NCBI RefSeq assembly: GCF_005845215.1
Contig: NZ_SPHO01000001.1
Location: 171,146 to 235,145, forward strand
Reading direction: 5' to 3'
Length of the DNA: 64,000 nucleotides
Origin: Clostridium sp. 1001271st1 H5
GTDB lineage: Bacteria; Bacillota; Clostridia; Lachnospirales; Lachnospiraceae
The notes beneath the pieces were generated by a model. That model was not told the origin of the DNA, did no database searches, and saw only the letters and a list, made by a program, of their open reading frames with translations. A program made the translations under genes and the position numbers. Of this stretch, positions 7,555 through 15,892 are shown piece after piece (positions within the stretch are counted from its first letter, which is position 1; every line of letters starts with the position of its first letter).

Positions 7555-8064
7555 GTGGCAAGAATTGAAAAATATATTATCATGGAGGATGATATTCCCC
7601 GCGACGGCGGTCCTTACCCTGAATATACATATACGTTTCTGGTTGGCATCCAGTCATTTGACGGCAGGGCTGCCAGGGGATATGTAAAGTCATTCCATGT
7701 GGAGGAATTATTGTTTTTTCAGGGACTTGACCAGATGATTTTTATTATGGAGGATATTATGGATGCAGTGGGCGTCCCCATGAGGGGAAGGGCCCCGCGT
7801 AGTCTGACCGGGAAACAGTGCCCGGGGAACAGGACTGTCCCGTTCGTGGATTTGCAGGGCAGAATAAAAAAGGATTATGATTTTGCCCGTGAGGAATTAA
7901 GGGAATACCCGGTATGTCCCATGGTATCGGTCCGGGTAGCCGGACGTCGGGATGCAGGGATGCAGGGGATATTCCGGACAGGGTTTGGGGATGTAAGATT
8001 CCGGAGCGGAGTGGAGCTTATGCGCCTGATGTATGAGCTGTTTGACATTTGCTCCAACAGATAA
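7555..8064 (+). CDS. Protein of unknown function, second gene of the switch operon
   Basis: This 169-residue protein has a GTG start at 7555 with GGGAGGAG upstream. It is mixed alpha/beta, with IEKYIIMEDDIPRDGGPYPE at the N-terminus, FHVEELLFFQGLDQMIFIME around residues 50-70, and a basic C-terminal half (RVAGRRDAG, FRTGFGDVRFRSG). It has no signal or membrane segment and no family I know. The gene sits between the 81-residue protein and the TrmH-type methyltransferase with short gaps on both sides (12 bp and 35 bp), so it probably works with them and shares their on/off control. Confidence 0.6.
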   Translation: MARIEKYIIMEDDIPRDGGPYPEYTYTFLVGIQSFDGRAARGYVKSFHVEELLFFQGLDQMIFIMEDIMDAVGVPMRGRAPRSLTGKQCPGNRTVPFVDLQGRIKKDYDFAREELREYPVCPMVSVRVAGRRDAGMQGIFRTGFGDVRFRSGVELMRLMYELFDICSNR

Positions 8065-8099
8065 TAGAATATAGGGAAAACGGTAGTCAGGAGATACCA

Positions 8100-8924
8100 A
8101 TGCCAAATATAATTGAGATAACGGATTTTGCCGCCCCGGAGCTGGATGTTTACGCCCGGCTTACAGAGGGGCAGCTGTTAAACCGCCACCAACCGGACAA
8201 GGGCATTTTCATAGCGGAAAGTCCCAAGGTTATAGAGCGCGCCCTGAACGCGGGGTGTGTCCCTATATCCATGCTGATGGAAAGAAAACATGTGGAGAGC
8301 CAGGCCAGGGAAATCATCAGCCGATGCGGTGATATTCCGGTGTATACGGCGGAATTTGACGTGCTGACACAGCTCACCGGATTTCATCTTACGCGGGGCA
8401 TGCTGTGCGCAATGTACCGTCCGCCGCTGCGCAGGACAGAAGAAATCTGTGCAGGCGCGCGGCGGATTGCAGTGCTGGAAAATGTCATGAATCCCACCAA
8501 TGTGGGCGCCATCTTCCGTTCGGCCGCTGCCCTGAACATGGATGGAGTCCTGCTGACATCAGCCTGCAGCAATCCGCTGTACCGCCGCGCCATCCGGGTG
8601 AGCATGGGGACTGTATTCCAGATACCCTGGACCTTTCTGGACAGCGGGTTATGCTGGCCTCAGGAGGGAATCGGGCGTTTGCATGAGCTGGGATTTAAAA
8701 CTGCGGCAATGGCTTTAAAGGATGATTCGGTCACCATTGATGATGCGGGATTGATGTCGGAGGAAAAGCTGGCCATTATCCTGGGCACGGAAGGGGACGG
8801 GCTGGCGGCAGGGACCATTGCCGACTGCGATTACACGGTCCGCATTCCCATGGCCCATGGAGTGGATTCCCTGAATGTGGCGGCTGCAAGCGCGGTTGCT
8901 TTTTGGCAGCTGGGCCGCAGGTAA
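8100..8924 (+). CDS. TrmH/SpoU-family RNA 2'-O-methyltransferase
   Basis: The 274-residue protein fits the SPOUT class. An N-terminal substrate-binding domain (residues ~1-115, with KGIFIAESPKVIERAL) is followed by a knotted catalytic domain with motif 1 NVMNPTNVGAIFRSA (~137), motif 2 LGTEGDGL (~232) and motif 3 IPMAHGVDSLNVAAA (~250). These enzymes transfer methyl from SAM to a ribose 2'-hydroxyl of rRNA or tRNA; the target here cannot be read from sequence. ATG 8100 has AGGAGA upstream and is preferred to an ATG at 8049 inside the preceding gene. As the last gene of an operon that seems to depend on an invertible promoter, it may be expressed in only part of the population. Confidence 0.85.
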   Translation: MPNIIEITDFAAPELDVYARLTEGQLLNRHQPDKGIFIAESPKVIERALNAGCVPISMLMERKHVESQAREIISRCGDIPVYTAEFDVLTQLTGFHLTRGMLCAMYRPPLRRTEEICAGARRIAVLENVMNPTNVGAIFRSAAALNMDGVLLTSACSNPLYRRAIRVSMGTVFQIPWTFLDSGLCWPQEGIGRLHELGFKTAAMALKDDSVTIDDAGLMSEEKLAIILGTEGDGLAAGTIADCDYTVRIPMAHGVDSLNVAAASAVAFWQLGRR

Positions 8925-9044
8925 ATAATGATTACATAGCAAAGGTGCAGGAACCCTGCCATGATTCGTGTTGACCCGGAAGACGGCCAGACGGGCAAGG
9001 CGGACGTGGAAGTGTGGAAGGTTCCGGTGGAGTGAGCTGCAATA

Positions 9045-10517
9045 CTATGTGTCCTCATCAGAAATCAATAGCCGGATAGAGGGATTCAGCCTCAAATCCT
9101 CAGGCTGGAGTCCCTGGTTTAAAAGATATTGTTCCGCTGCCGGAAACTGCTGTGTAACCAGGATTTTTATGGCCTGGCAGCAGCCGGCAATATCATCTCC
9201 CTTCAGACCCTGAATCATTGTGTCAGTGAAGCGGAGGATTGCCTCATCTAAAGCCGGATTGCCATCGTGGGATGCTTTCAGCGGATAACCCCACAGGAAC
9301 AGACTGTAGATACGGCCGTAAATTTCACGTATCCCCTTTAACGGGCTGCATTTTGTGACGAAGAGCAGGCAGCGCCAAAGGGATAGTTCCTGACGGCCAT
9401 GGGCCAGGTCCTGTTCCAGCTGGCTGGTAAGTCTGCTTTTTTCCTCCCGTGAGGCAGAGGACAGGCAGTGCTGCATTACGGTTTCACAGGAATAAACCAG
9501 CAGCTCAAAGGACTGGAAGAAGAAGGCCAGATTGCGGCGGACCACAGGGCTTGTAAAGTCAGGGGAATCACAGTGCGCGCCGATTCCAAAGACCATGGTC
9601 CCCTTTCCGTTGATGGAACGGACTGCCCCCAGCTGGTTGAGAACCTTGACGGTGCGGCGTATGGTGCTGACCGAGACGCCGTAGGCTGCAGCCATATTCT
9701 CATAAGAAGGCAGGAATTCTGCCACCCGGTAGCAGCCCATATAGATTTCATGAAGAAGCCAGGCTGCCAGGCTGTAGCATACCTGAGGCCGTTCGCGGTA
9801 TATCCGCCACACAAAAGGGATGTGTTCCACGTTCTCTGCTGGTGGAATCCGCTGGGTCAGGAGGTCCACAGCCCTGCCGATGGAATCCTGACGGAATATT
9901 TGGAGCTGCCGGGCCAGCTGGTTCCATTCCTTATTTTCAGCAAGGAGGACACAGTGCTCTATCTCATCATGCAGCAGGGCCACATCGTTTAAATCCTTTC
10001 CGTCATCGTGCTTTAAGAATAGCAGGCCCCAGTATATGGACGCCTCCCAGTAAAGGTTCATGACCAGGGGATTGTCGATTTTTTGAAGGACAAAACAGAA
10101 AAAATGGAGTACATCATCCGTACATGACCCCTCTGCCAGGCGGGCAAGGCAGGCCAGGTCCCTTTCATCGGCCCGGTAAAAGCTCTCCGTGAGCAGGGGA
10201 TGCATAATCAGGCCCACTGATTGAAACAGGTCCTGGAAGCTGTGAATCCTGCAGGAAAAATAGCGCAGGATGCACTGGTTTGAGGTTTCCTGGTCCTGTT
10301 GGAATATAACCTTTGTGGAACGGCCGTTGTGCATGTCGATATATCCTTCCGAACGCAGGCGCTTCAGGGCCATCTTTACTGTCTGGGCAGACACGCAGAG
10401 TTCGCGGCACAGGGTGTCAATGGAGGGGAGACAGTCCCCGCATTTATAATAACGGAATTGAATCCGGGTAAGAAAATATTCGTAGACAAGATTTGAATAC
10501 TGCTGTTCACTTTGCAA
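9045..10517 (-). CDS. GntR-type transcriptional regulator with two winged-helix domains
   Basis: The 490-residue protein begins with a GntR winged helix (residues ~1-70: CLPSIDTLCRELCVSAQTVK, then ALKRLRSEGY). A second winged helix lies around residues 245-305 (FLPSYENMAAAYGVSVSTIR, then TVKVLNQLGA and NGKGTMVFG). The remaining helical blocks match no effector domain I know. Two DNA-binding domains in one chain could span two half-sites. The start is TTG 10517, supported by GAGGAG about nine bases upstream; the nearby ATG reads only five codons. It is divergent from the hybrid histidine kinase at 10752, with a shared 234-bp control region. Confidence 0.75.
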   Translation of the reverse strand: MQSEQQYSNLVYEYFLTRIQFRYYKCGDCLPSIDTLCRELCVSAQTVKMALKRLRSEGYIDMHNGRSTKVIFQQDQETSNQCILRYFSCRIHSFQDLFQSVGLIMHPLLTESFYRADERDLACLARLAEGSCTDDVLHFFCFVLQKIDNPLVMNLYWEASIYWGLLFLKHDDGKDLNDVALLHDEIEHCVLLAENKEWNQLARQLQIFRQDSIGRAVDLLTQRIPPAENVEHIPFVWRIYRERPQVCYSLAAWLLHEIYMGCYRVAEFLPSYENMAAAYGVSVSTIRRTVKVLNQLGAVRSINGKGTMVFGIGAHCDSPDFTSPVVRRNLAFFFQSFELLVYSCETVMQHCLSSASREEKSRLTSQLEQDLAHGRQELSLWRCLLFVTKCSPLKGIREIYGRIYSLFLWGYPLKASHDGNPALDEAILRFTDTMIQGLKGDDIAGCCQAIKILVTQQFPAAEQYLLNQGLQPEDLRLNPSIRLLISDEDT

Positions 10518-10590
10518 ATTTCATGCTCCTCTGTATATATAGTTTATCTTTGTCATTTTAACATTTTCCCAACTGTTTTGCCATAAGCGA

Positions 10591-10619
10591 TTGTGTTTTT
10601 TTCAAATTTGGATTATAAT
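10591..10619 (+). promoter_or_regulatory. Sigma-70 promoter for the hybrid histidine kinase
   Basis: TTGTGT (10591-10596), a 17-base spacer and TATAAT (10614-10619). It lies 133 bp upstream of the start codon, leaving a long leader. Confidence 0.7.
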
Positions 10620-10682
10620 TATGAATCAAACAGAACTATATGAACAAGGATAGGCGTAAGGCGGCACAACCTATTAGTCGTG

Positions 10683-10734
10683 ACTGCAATTGACTTTCAG
10701 GTATTGGCCCATTTATTTTCCGTATAATTGCAGT
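10683..10734 (+). promoter_or_regulatory. Leader inverted repeat ending at the kinase ribosome site
   Basis: ACTGCAATT (10683-10691) is perfectly complementary to AATTGCAGT (10726-10734), with a 34-base loop. The right arm ends one base before AGGAGG (10736-10741). The arms could form an mRNA stem that limits access to the ribosome site, or be a spaced protein operator. Confidence 0.4.
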
Positions 10735-10751
10735 TAGGAGGAAGTGAACAT

Positions 10752-13187
10752 ATGACGGACCAAAGGCATGACAAAATCCATGGGGACAATACCGCAGGTA
10801 TTACGCCGGCTGAATATGAGTATAATACGCTGATGCGTTTATTGGGGGTCAGTGTGAGCAAGCATCTGCTGGATGAGCATTTTACCCTGATTTGGGCCAA
10901 TGAGTTTTATTATCAGCTGATTGGATGGCCCAAGGATGAATACGAGGCAGTCTATCACAACCGGCCGGACCTGTATTATCAGTCAGACCCGGATGAGTGG
11001 AAAAAACTTTCAGAAACTGTTCTGAAGGCATTGGAGGAGGGCAGGGACGGATACAGGCTGCTTTCACGCATCCGCAGGAAAAACGGAGACTATGTCTGGG
11101 TACAGTTTTCGACCCAGTTTGCAGAGGAATATATAGACGGTTATCAGGTGGCCTACTCCACGCTTACCAATGTGGACGACCTTATGAAGATGCGGAAAGA
11201 GCAGTCGGTTACATATGAGAGTCTGCCTGGGTTTGTGGCAAAGTATCGGATTGAGTATGTTAAGAGTGAGATGGAGCTGACCCTGCTGTCTGCCAACGAC
11301 CGTTTTCTGGAGTATTTTGGAAATGCAGATGAACAGGGAGGAACTCCTCTTTATAAGGCCAATATCCGGGATAACCTGGAAATCATCAATGGGCAGAAAT
11401 CCAGGATACTGGCCGGCGGGCCGCTGCATTTTACCATGCATGTCAACGGACGGAACGGACAGACCTTATGGCTCCAGGTCAACGCCACCTGTGTTGACTG
11501 GCAGGAGGGGAGGCCGGTATATCTGGTGATTTTCATTGATGTGACGGATGTGACGGAACTAAGGGAGATGCAGAGGAAACTGACCGCCCAGACCGAGGCC
11601 CTGAAGGATGCATTGTCCGTGGCGGAACAGGCTAACAGGGCCAAATCCGACTTCCTTTCGCGTATGTCCCACGAAATACGCACGCCCATGAATGCCATTA
11701 TCGGCATGACCACCATTGCGGCTGCATACATTGAGGACCGCAAGCGGGTGGGGGACTGCCTGGAGAAGATTGGATATTCCTCCAAGCATTTGATGACGCT
11801 TATCAATGATGTGCTGGATATGTCTAAAATTGACGCCGGTAAAATGAAGATTGCCCATGAGGCCTTTAACCTGGAAACCACGGTGGAGTCCATAACATCC
11901 ATCATATATCCCCAGGCAGCGGAAAAGGGGCTGGCATTTAAGGTGCCTCTGATAAACCTGACCAATACGGTTCTCATAGGAGATGGACTGAGGCTGAATC
12001 AGGTACTGATTAATCTGTTGTCCAACTCTCTTAAATTTACGCCGGAGGGAGGCACCATCCGGCTGGAAATACGGCAGATGTGGAGGAAGGCAGGAAAGAC
12101 CCGCATAAGCTTTACAGTCAGTGACACCGGTCGTGGTATGAGCGAGACATTTTTAAGCCATTTATTTGAACCATTTGAACAGGAGCATGTGCCTGACGGC
12201 CAGTCATATGGCGGTACCGGGCTGGGGATGCCCATTACCAAGAATCTGGTCACATTGATGGGCGGAACCATTTCTGTGAAAAGTAAACTGGGGCAGGGAA
12301 GCACATTTACCATTGAACTTGATTTTGAATTGCAGGCTGAGGATGCAGATACCCAGGAACAGAAGCCCCATGCCATACAGGCATTGAAGGTACTGGTGGC
12401 CGATGATGACAGGGACAGCTGCATCCACGCCTCCCTTCTTCTGCAAAATCTGGGGATTCAGTCGGACTGGGTGCAGACCGGATGGGAATGTGTGGAGAAA
12501 GTGCGTGCCATGTACCGGGAAGGCGAGGGCTACGATGTCTGCCTGGTGGACTGGAGGATGCCGGATATGGATGGCATAGAAGCCACCCGGCGTATGAGGG
12601 AGATTGTGGGGCCGGATACGCTTATTATCATTGTTACCGCCTATGACTGGGGGGCTATTGAGAAAACAGCGAGGGCAGCGGGCGCCAATGCGTTCCTGGC
12701 AAAACCTATTTTTGCATCCACTCTTTATAATGCGCTGCTGTCTGCCACCGGAATTGAAAAAGCGGTGCGGCGGACGGGCTCCCATGAGAGTTTTCACCGG
12801 CCCGAACTGGCCGGACATCACGTGCTTTTGGTGGAAGACAATGATATTAACCGGGAAATTGCAATGGAATTCCTGAATATGACGGAGGTTACAGCGGACT
12901 ATGCAAGGGACGGAAGGGAAGCAGTGGAAAAATTCCTGACAAAGGGCGATTCCTATGACCTGATTCTGATGGATGTCCAGATGCCTGTGATGGACGGATA
13001 CCAGGCTACCCAGGCTATCCGGCAGTCCGGTCATCCAAAGGCGGCTTCCATCCCTATTATAGCCATGACAGCCGATGCTTTCCATGAGGACGTGGTGCGG
13101 GCGGCTGAGTCCGGGATGGACGGACATCTGGCAAAGCCCATAGACCCGGATTTGCTATATCAGACCCTGGCGGATAAGTTCATCTGA
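10752..13187 (+). CDS. Soluble hybrid sensor histidine kinase with two receiver domains
   Basis: The 811-residue protein has no membrane segment. In order: a PAS domain (~40-130, WANEFYYQLIGWPKDEY), a second PAS-like block (~150-265), a coiled linker, HisKA with SHEIRTPMNAIIGMT (phospho-His ~306), HATPase_c with an N-box LINLLSNSLKFTPEGG (~420), DTGRGM and GGTGLGM, then two receivers. REC1 has VADDDRD (~549) and acceptor Asp in CLVDWRMPDMDG (~599). REC2 has LVEDNDINRE (~692) and LILMDVQMPVMDG (~739). It likely senses a cytoplasmic signal and runs an internal phosphorelay; no Hpt domain or output partner is nearby. ATG 10752 follows AGGAGG. Confidence 0.9.
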   Translation: MTDQRHDKIHGDNTAGITPAEYEYNTLMRLLGVSVSKHLLDEHFTLIWANEFYYQLIGWPKDEYEAVYHNRPDLYYQSDPDEWKKLSETVLKALEEGRDGYRLLSRIRRKNGDYVWVQFSTQFAEEYIDGYQVAYSTLTNVDDLMKMRKEQSVTYESLPGFVAKYRIEYVKSEMELTLLSANDRFLEYFGNADEQGGTPLYKANIRDNLEIINGQKSRILAGGPLHFTMHVNGRNGQTLWLQVNATCVDWQEGRPVYLVIFIDVTDVTELREMQRKLTAQTEALKDALSVAEQANRAKSDFLSRMSHEIRTPMNAIIGMTTIAAAYIEDRKRVGDCLEKIGYSSKHLMTLINDVLDMSKIDAGKMKIAHEAFNLETTVESITSIIYPQAAEKGLAFKVPLINLTNTVLIGDGLRLNQVLINLLSNSLKFTPEGGTIRLEIRQMWRKAGKTRISFTVSDTGRGMSETFLSHLFEPFEQEHVPDGQSYGGTGLGMPITKNLVTLMGGTISVKSKLGQGSTFTIELDFELQAEDADTQEQKPHAIQALKVLVADDDRDSCIHASLLLQNLGIQSDWVQTGWECVEKVRAMYREGEGYDVCLVDWRMPDMDGIEATRRMREIVGPDTLIIIVTAYDWGAIEKTARAAGANAFLAKPIFASTLYNALLSATGIEKAVRRTGSHESFHRPELAGHHVLLVEDNDINREIAMEFLNMTEVTADYARDGREAVEKFLTKGDSYDLILMDVQMPVMDGYQATQAIRQSGHPKAASIPIIAMTADAFHEDVVRAAESGMDGHLAKPIDPDLLYQTLADKFI

Positions 13188-13292
13188 GAAAGGCCCCGGG
13201 ATGGAAACGCGGGAAGTTGGGCGGAGTTGGGCCGGTTGGGCCCATAAAAGAGAAATACGGAAAACGAATGGCCGGGTACTCATTATAAGCAT

Positions 13293-13321
13293 TTTACAAT
13301 GAAAATATGTGAGGATATAAT
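13293..13321 (+). promoter_or_regulatory. Sigma-70 promoter for the MerR-flavodoxin operon
   Basis: TTTACA (13293-13298), a 17-base spacer and TATAAT (13316-13321), 84 bp before the MerR start at 13405. Confidence 0.7.
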
Positions 13322-13404
13322 ATAGGTACAGGAGCTTAAATGCTGCTGTGCCTATTTTTTAAACGGCCGGACCCGGTGTGCGGGACGTGGAAAGGGGGGA
13401 CGAT

Positions 13405-13800
13405 ATGACAGGCGAAGAAGTCAGCCGCCAGTATCATATTCCGGTAAAAATATTGCAGGAATATGCACAATGGGGGCTGTGCGGCGCTGTAAGGATTGCC
13501 ATGGAGGACTGGCAGTACGACTGGGAGTACGGCGACAGTGACCTGGAGCGCCTGGGGATGATTATGGCGCTGCACGACATGGGATTTTCGCCGGAGGATG
13601 TGGAAACCTATATGAAGCTGCTGATTGCCGGGGATTCTACCAAACAGCAGAGAATGCAGATGCTCAATGTGCTGCGGAGCAAAACCCTGGATGAGATTCA
13701 TCTGCGGGAACGCCAGCTGGAGCGAATGGATTATCTCAGAAATGAAATCAGGAACCGGATGACAAACGAATATGAATCAGGAGGACAACACGATGAGTAA
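13405..13800 (+). CDS. MerR-like transcriptional regulator
   Basis: This 131-residue protein has an N-terminal HTH of MerR type (MTGEEVSRQYHIPVKILQEY) and a long C-terminal helix (LRERQLERMDYLRNEIRNRM) suited to dimerisation. The first wing is atypical: the usual R-x-Y-D-E-x-G stretch is replaced by LQEYAQWGLCG. ATG 13405 follows a G-run ribosome site. The last 8 bp overlap the flavodoxin start, so the two are translationally coupled and it probably controls the flavodoxin operon. Confidence 0.65.
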   Translation: MTGEEVSRQYHIPVKILQEYAQWGLCGAVRIAMEDWQYDWEYGDSDLERLGMIMALHDMGFSPEDVETYMKLLIAGDSTKQQRMQMLNVLRSKTLDEIHLRERQLERMDYLRNEIRNRMTNEYESGGQHDE

Positions 13801-14269
13801 AACATTAGTAGCGTATTTTTCCGCCAGCGGCGTCACAGCCAGGCTGGCAGAGACATTGGCCCAGGTAACGGGTGGTGATTTGCACGAAATACTGCCCGCA
13901 GAGCCCTATTCATCCGCTGACCTGGACTGGACAAATAAGAAGAGCCGCAGCAGCGTGGAGATGAAGGACCCGTCCTGCCGGCCGGCCATCGGCAATCAGG
14001 TGGAGGATATGGAGCAGTATGACACGGTCTTTGTGGGCTTTCCCATCTGGTGGTACGTAGCTCCTGCCATTATCAACACATTCCTGGAAAGCTATGACTT
14101 CTCAGGAAAGACAGTGGTTCCCTTTGCAACTTCCGGCGGCAGCGGCATGGGTGACACGGAGCGGATATTAAAGGGCTGCTGTTCCCGGGATACCCGCTGG
14201 AAACCGGGCAGACGGTTCGGCAGTGTGAAGGCCGCCGACCTTAAAGCATGGGTGGATGGCCTTGGATGA
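13793..14269 (+). CDS. Flavodoxin
   Basis: This 158-residue protein has the FMN phosphate loop in an AYFSASGVTARLAE start, the VFVGFPIWWYVAPAI segment (~80) and the PFATSGGSGMG loop (~113), as in short-chain flavodoxins that carry electrons or act as NAD(P)H-quinone oxidoreductases. It starts at ATG 13793 inside the end of the MerR gene, with AGGAGG upstream. The C-terminal CCSRDTRWKPGRRF region is more basic than usual for this family. It is followed by a truncated Fe-S aldo/keto reductase, a common neighbour of such flavodoxins. Confidence 0.85.
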   Translation: MSKTLVAYFSASGVTARLAETLAQVTGGDLHEILPAEPYSSADLDWTNKKSRSSVEMKDPSCRPAIGNQVEDMEQYDTVFVGFPIWWYVAPAIINTFLESYDFSGKTVVPFATSGGSGMGDTERILKGCCSRDTRWKPGRRFGSVKAADLKAWVDGLG

Positions 14270-14286
14270 TAGGAGGAAGTACAGAG

Positions 14287-14898
14287 ATGGCATATTTACC
14301 TGACTGGGATTATCCGGCCGTGCAGTCCGGACGATGCTATGAGGTGGCCAGAAAACACGGAAAACCGGTGGTAATCATGGAGCCTGTAAAAGGCGGTATG
14401 CTGGCCAACCCGCCGGAGTCTGTCCTGAACATTTTGAAGGAGGCGGAGCCGGAGCGGTCGGCTGCGTCCTGGGCCATCCGTTTTGCAGCCGGTCTGGAAG
14501 GCGTTATTACCGTGCTCTCCGGCATGAGCAGCCTGGAGCAGATGGAGGATAATCTTTCCAGCATGAAGGATTTTAAGGGCCTGACCCCGCAGGAGCAGAA
14601 AACACTGGATGCTGCACAGAGGGAGATTAACCGGATACCTCTGATTCCATGCACTGCCTGCAATTACTGCGCAAAGGTATGTCCCAATAACATTGGCATA
14701 TCCGGTTCATTTACAGCCATGAATTATCTGACCCTTTATAAGGATAAGGCGGCAGCCGCCCACCAGGAGGACTGGCTGGTGGGAGGGCATGGAAAAAAGA
14801 AAGCCGCAGAATGTATCAAGTGCGGCAAGTGTGAACAGGTCTGCCCCCAGCATATTGCCATTCGGGAAGAACTGGCAAGGACAGCGCAGGCACTGTAA
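14287..14898 (+). pseudogene. Aldo/keto reductase with C-terminal 4Fe-4S domain, N-terminus missing
   Basis: The ~203-residue product begins in the middle of an AKR barrel (LPDWDYPAVQSGRCYEVARK, VIMEPVKGGML) and continues with the normal C-terminal helices and a two-cluster ferredoxin module (CTACNYCAKVCP and CIKCGKCEQVCP). Family members with this architecture are about 375-390 residues, so roughly the first 170, including the catalytic Tyr and Lys, are absent. An AGGAGG-led ATG at 14287 could still make the protein, but it cannot work as a reductase. An internal deletion between the flavodoxin and this gene is the simplest explanation. Residual Fe-S binding remains possible. Confidence 0.7.
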
Positions 14899-14951
14899 CT
14901 GTTTGGGGGACAGCTGTTTCCGGGCAGGCATTTCCCGCAGGTACATGGCTG

Positions 14952-15794
14952 CTACAGACGGAGCACGCCGATTCCCACCAGACCGGGGCCGGTGTGCACA
15001 GCCAGGGAAGCTGTGATGGCTTTTTCCATAATCAGGCGTCCTTCCGGTATGCCGGCAATCAGCCGGGGCTTCAGTTCATGGGCCGCTTCCTGCCCCTGGC
15101 CGTTCAGCAAAGCGGTCAGGCAGGGACGGCCGCCAGCAAAGGAACTGGCCTCGGCCAGCAGTCTGGAGAGTCCCTGCTTTGCGCCGCGTATCTTCGCCGC
15201 AGTGTAATATACCCCGTCGTCATTGCAGGAGATGATGGGCTTAATGTTCAGAATGCTGCCTACCACAGAGGTAACCAGACCAATCCGTCCGCCTTTGCGC
15301 AGATAGGTCAGCGTATCCATGTAATAAAACACCTTGGAATCCTTGACTTTTTCCGGAAGTATTTCTTTCAGTTCTTCAAAGCTTTTTCCCTCTTCCAACT
15401 GCATCCCGGCCCATACAGCCAGGATACCGGCCCCGAAGGATATGCTTCTGGTGTCCAGCACAAAGGAAGTCAGGTCCTTTTCATCCCCCAGAACACTGCC
15501 GACCGTATTATATGTACCGCTTAAGCCGCTGGAAATACAGAATGCCAGCACATGGGTATAACCCCCTGCCTTGATTTCTTCAACCATATCTTTCACATCC
15601 TGGGGACTGGGTGTTGAAGTGGCGGGAATTTCTCCCGGAAAACGCTGATAAATGGTCTCGGGCAGGATGTCCACCCCGTCAATATAATCCCTTTCCGGAT
15701 AAATGATATGAAGGGGCATCACCTTCATGTGGAATCTCTGGACTATCTCATGGGATACGTCGCAGCCAGAATCAATTAAAATCGCAGTTTTCAT
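14952..15794 (-). CDS. DegV family fatty-acid-binding protein
   Basis: This 280-residue cytoplasmic protein has the DegV hallmarks: ILIDSGCDV at the start, PATSTPSPQD near residue 57, SSGLSGTYNT near 88, and YLRKGGRIG near 165. DegV (FakB-type) proteins bind a fatty acid and present it to a FakA kinase. No kinase gene is nearby. It starts at ATG 15794 with GGAGGTG upstream and lies convergent to the truncated reductase. Confidence 0.9.
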   Translation of the reverse strand: MKTAILIDSGCDVSHEIVQRFHMKVMPLHIIYPERDYIDGVDILPETIYQRFPGEIPATSTPSPQDVKDMVEEIKAGGYTHVLAFCISSGLSGTYNTVGSVLGDEKDLTSFVLDTRSISFGAGILAVWAGMQLEEGKSFEELKEILPEKVKDSKVFYYMDTLTYLRKGGRIGLVTSVVGSILNIKPIISCNDDGVYYTAAKIRGAKQGLSRLLAEASSFAGGRPCLTALLNGQGQEAAHELKPRLIAGIPEGRLIMEKAITASLAVHTGPGLVGIGVLRL

Positions 15795-15892
15795 ACAACA
15801 CCTCCATATGTAGTATTCGATACTATATATAAAAGTATCTCATAACACAATGCCTGTGTCAACATGAAATTTGCCTGCTGCCGGAACTATTA

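Noticed and set aside
8961-9035. 24-codon frame MIRVDPEDGQTGKADVEVWK then VPVE between the methyltransferase and GntR genes
   Set aside because: No convincing ribosome site, too short, and only a vague resemblance to a protein tail.
9468-9992. Long plus-strand frame inside the GntR gene
   Set aside because: It is an antisense shadow of a gene with clear winged-helix motifs.
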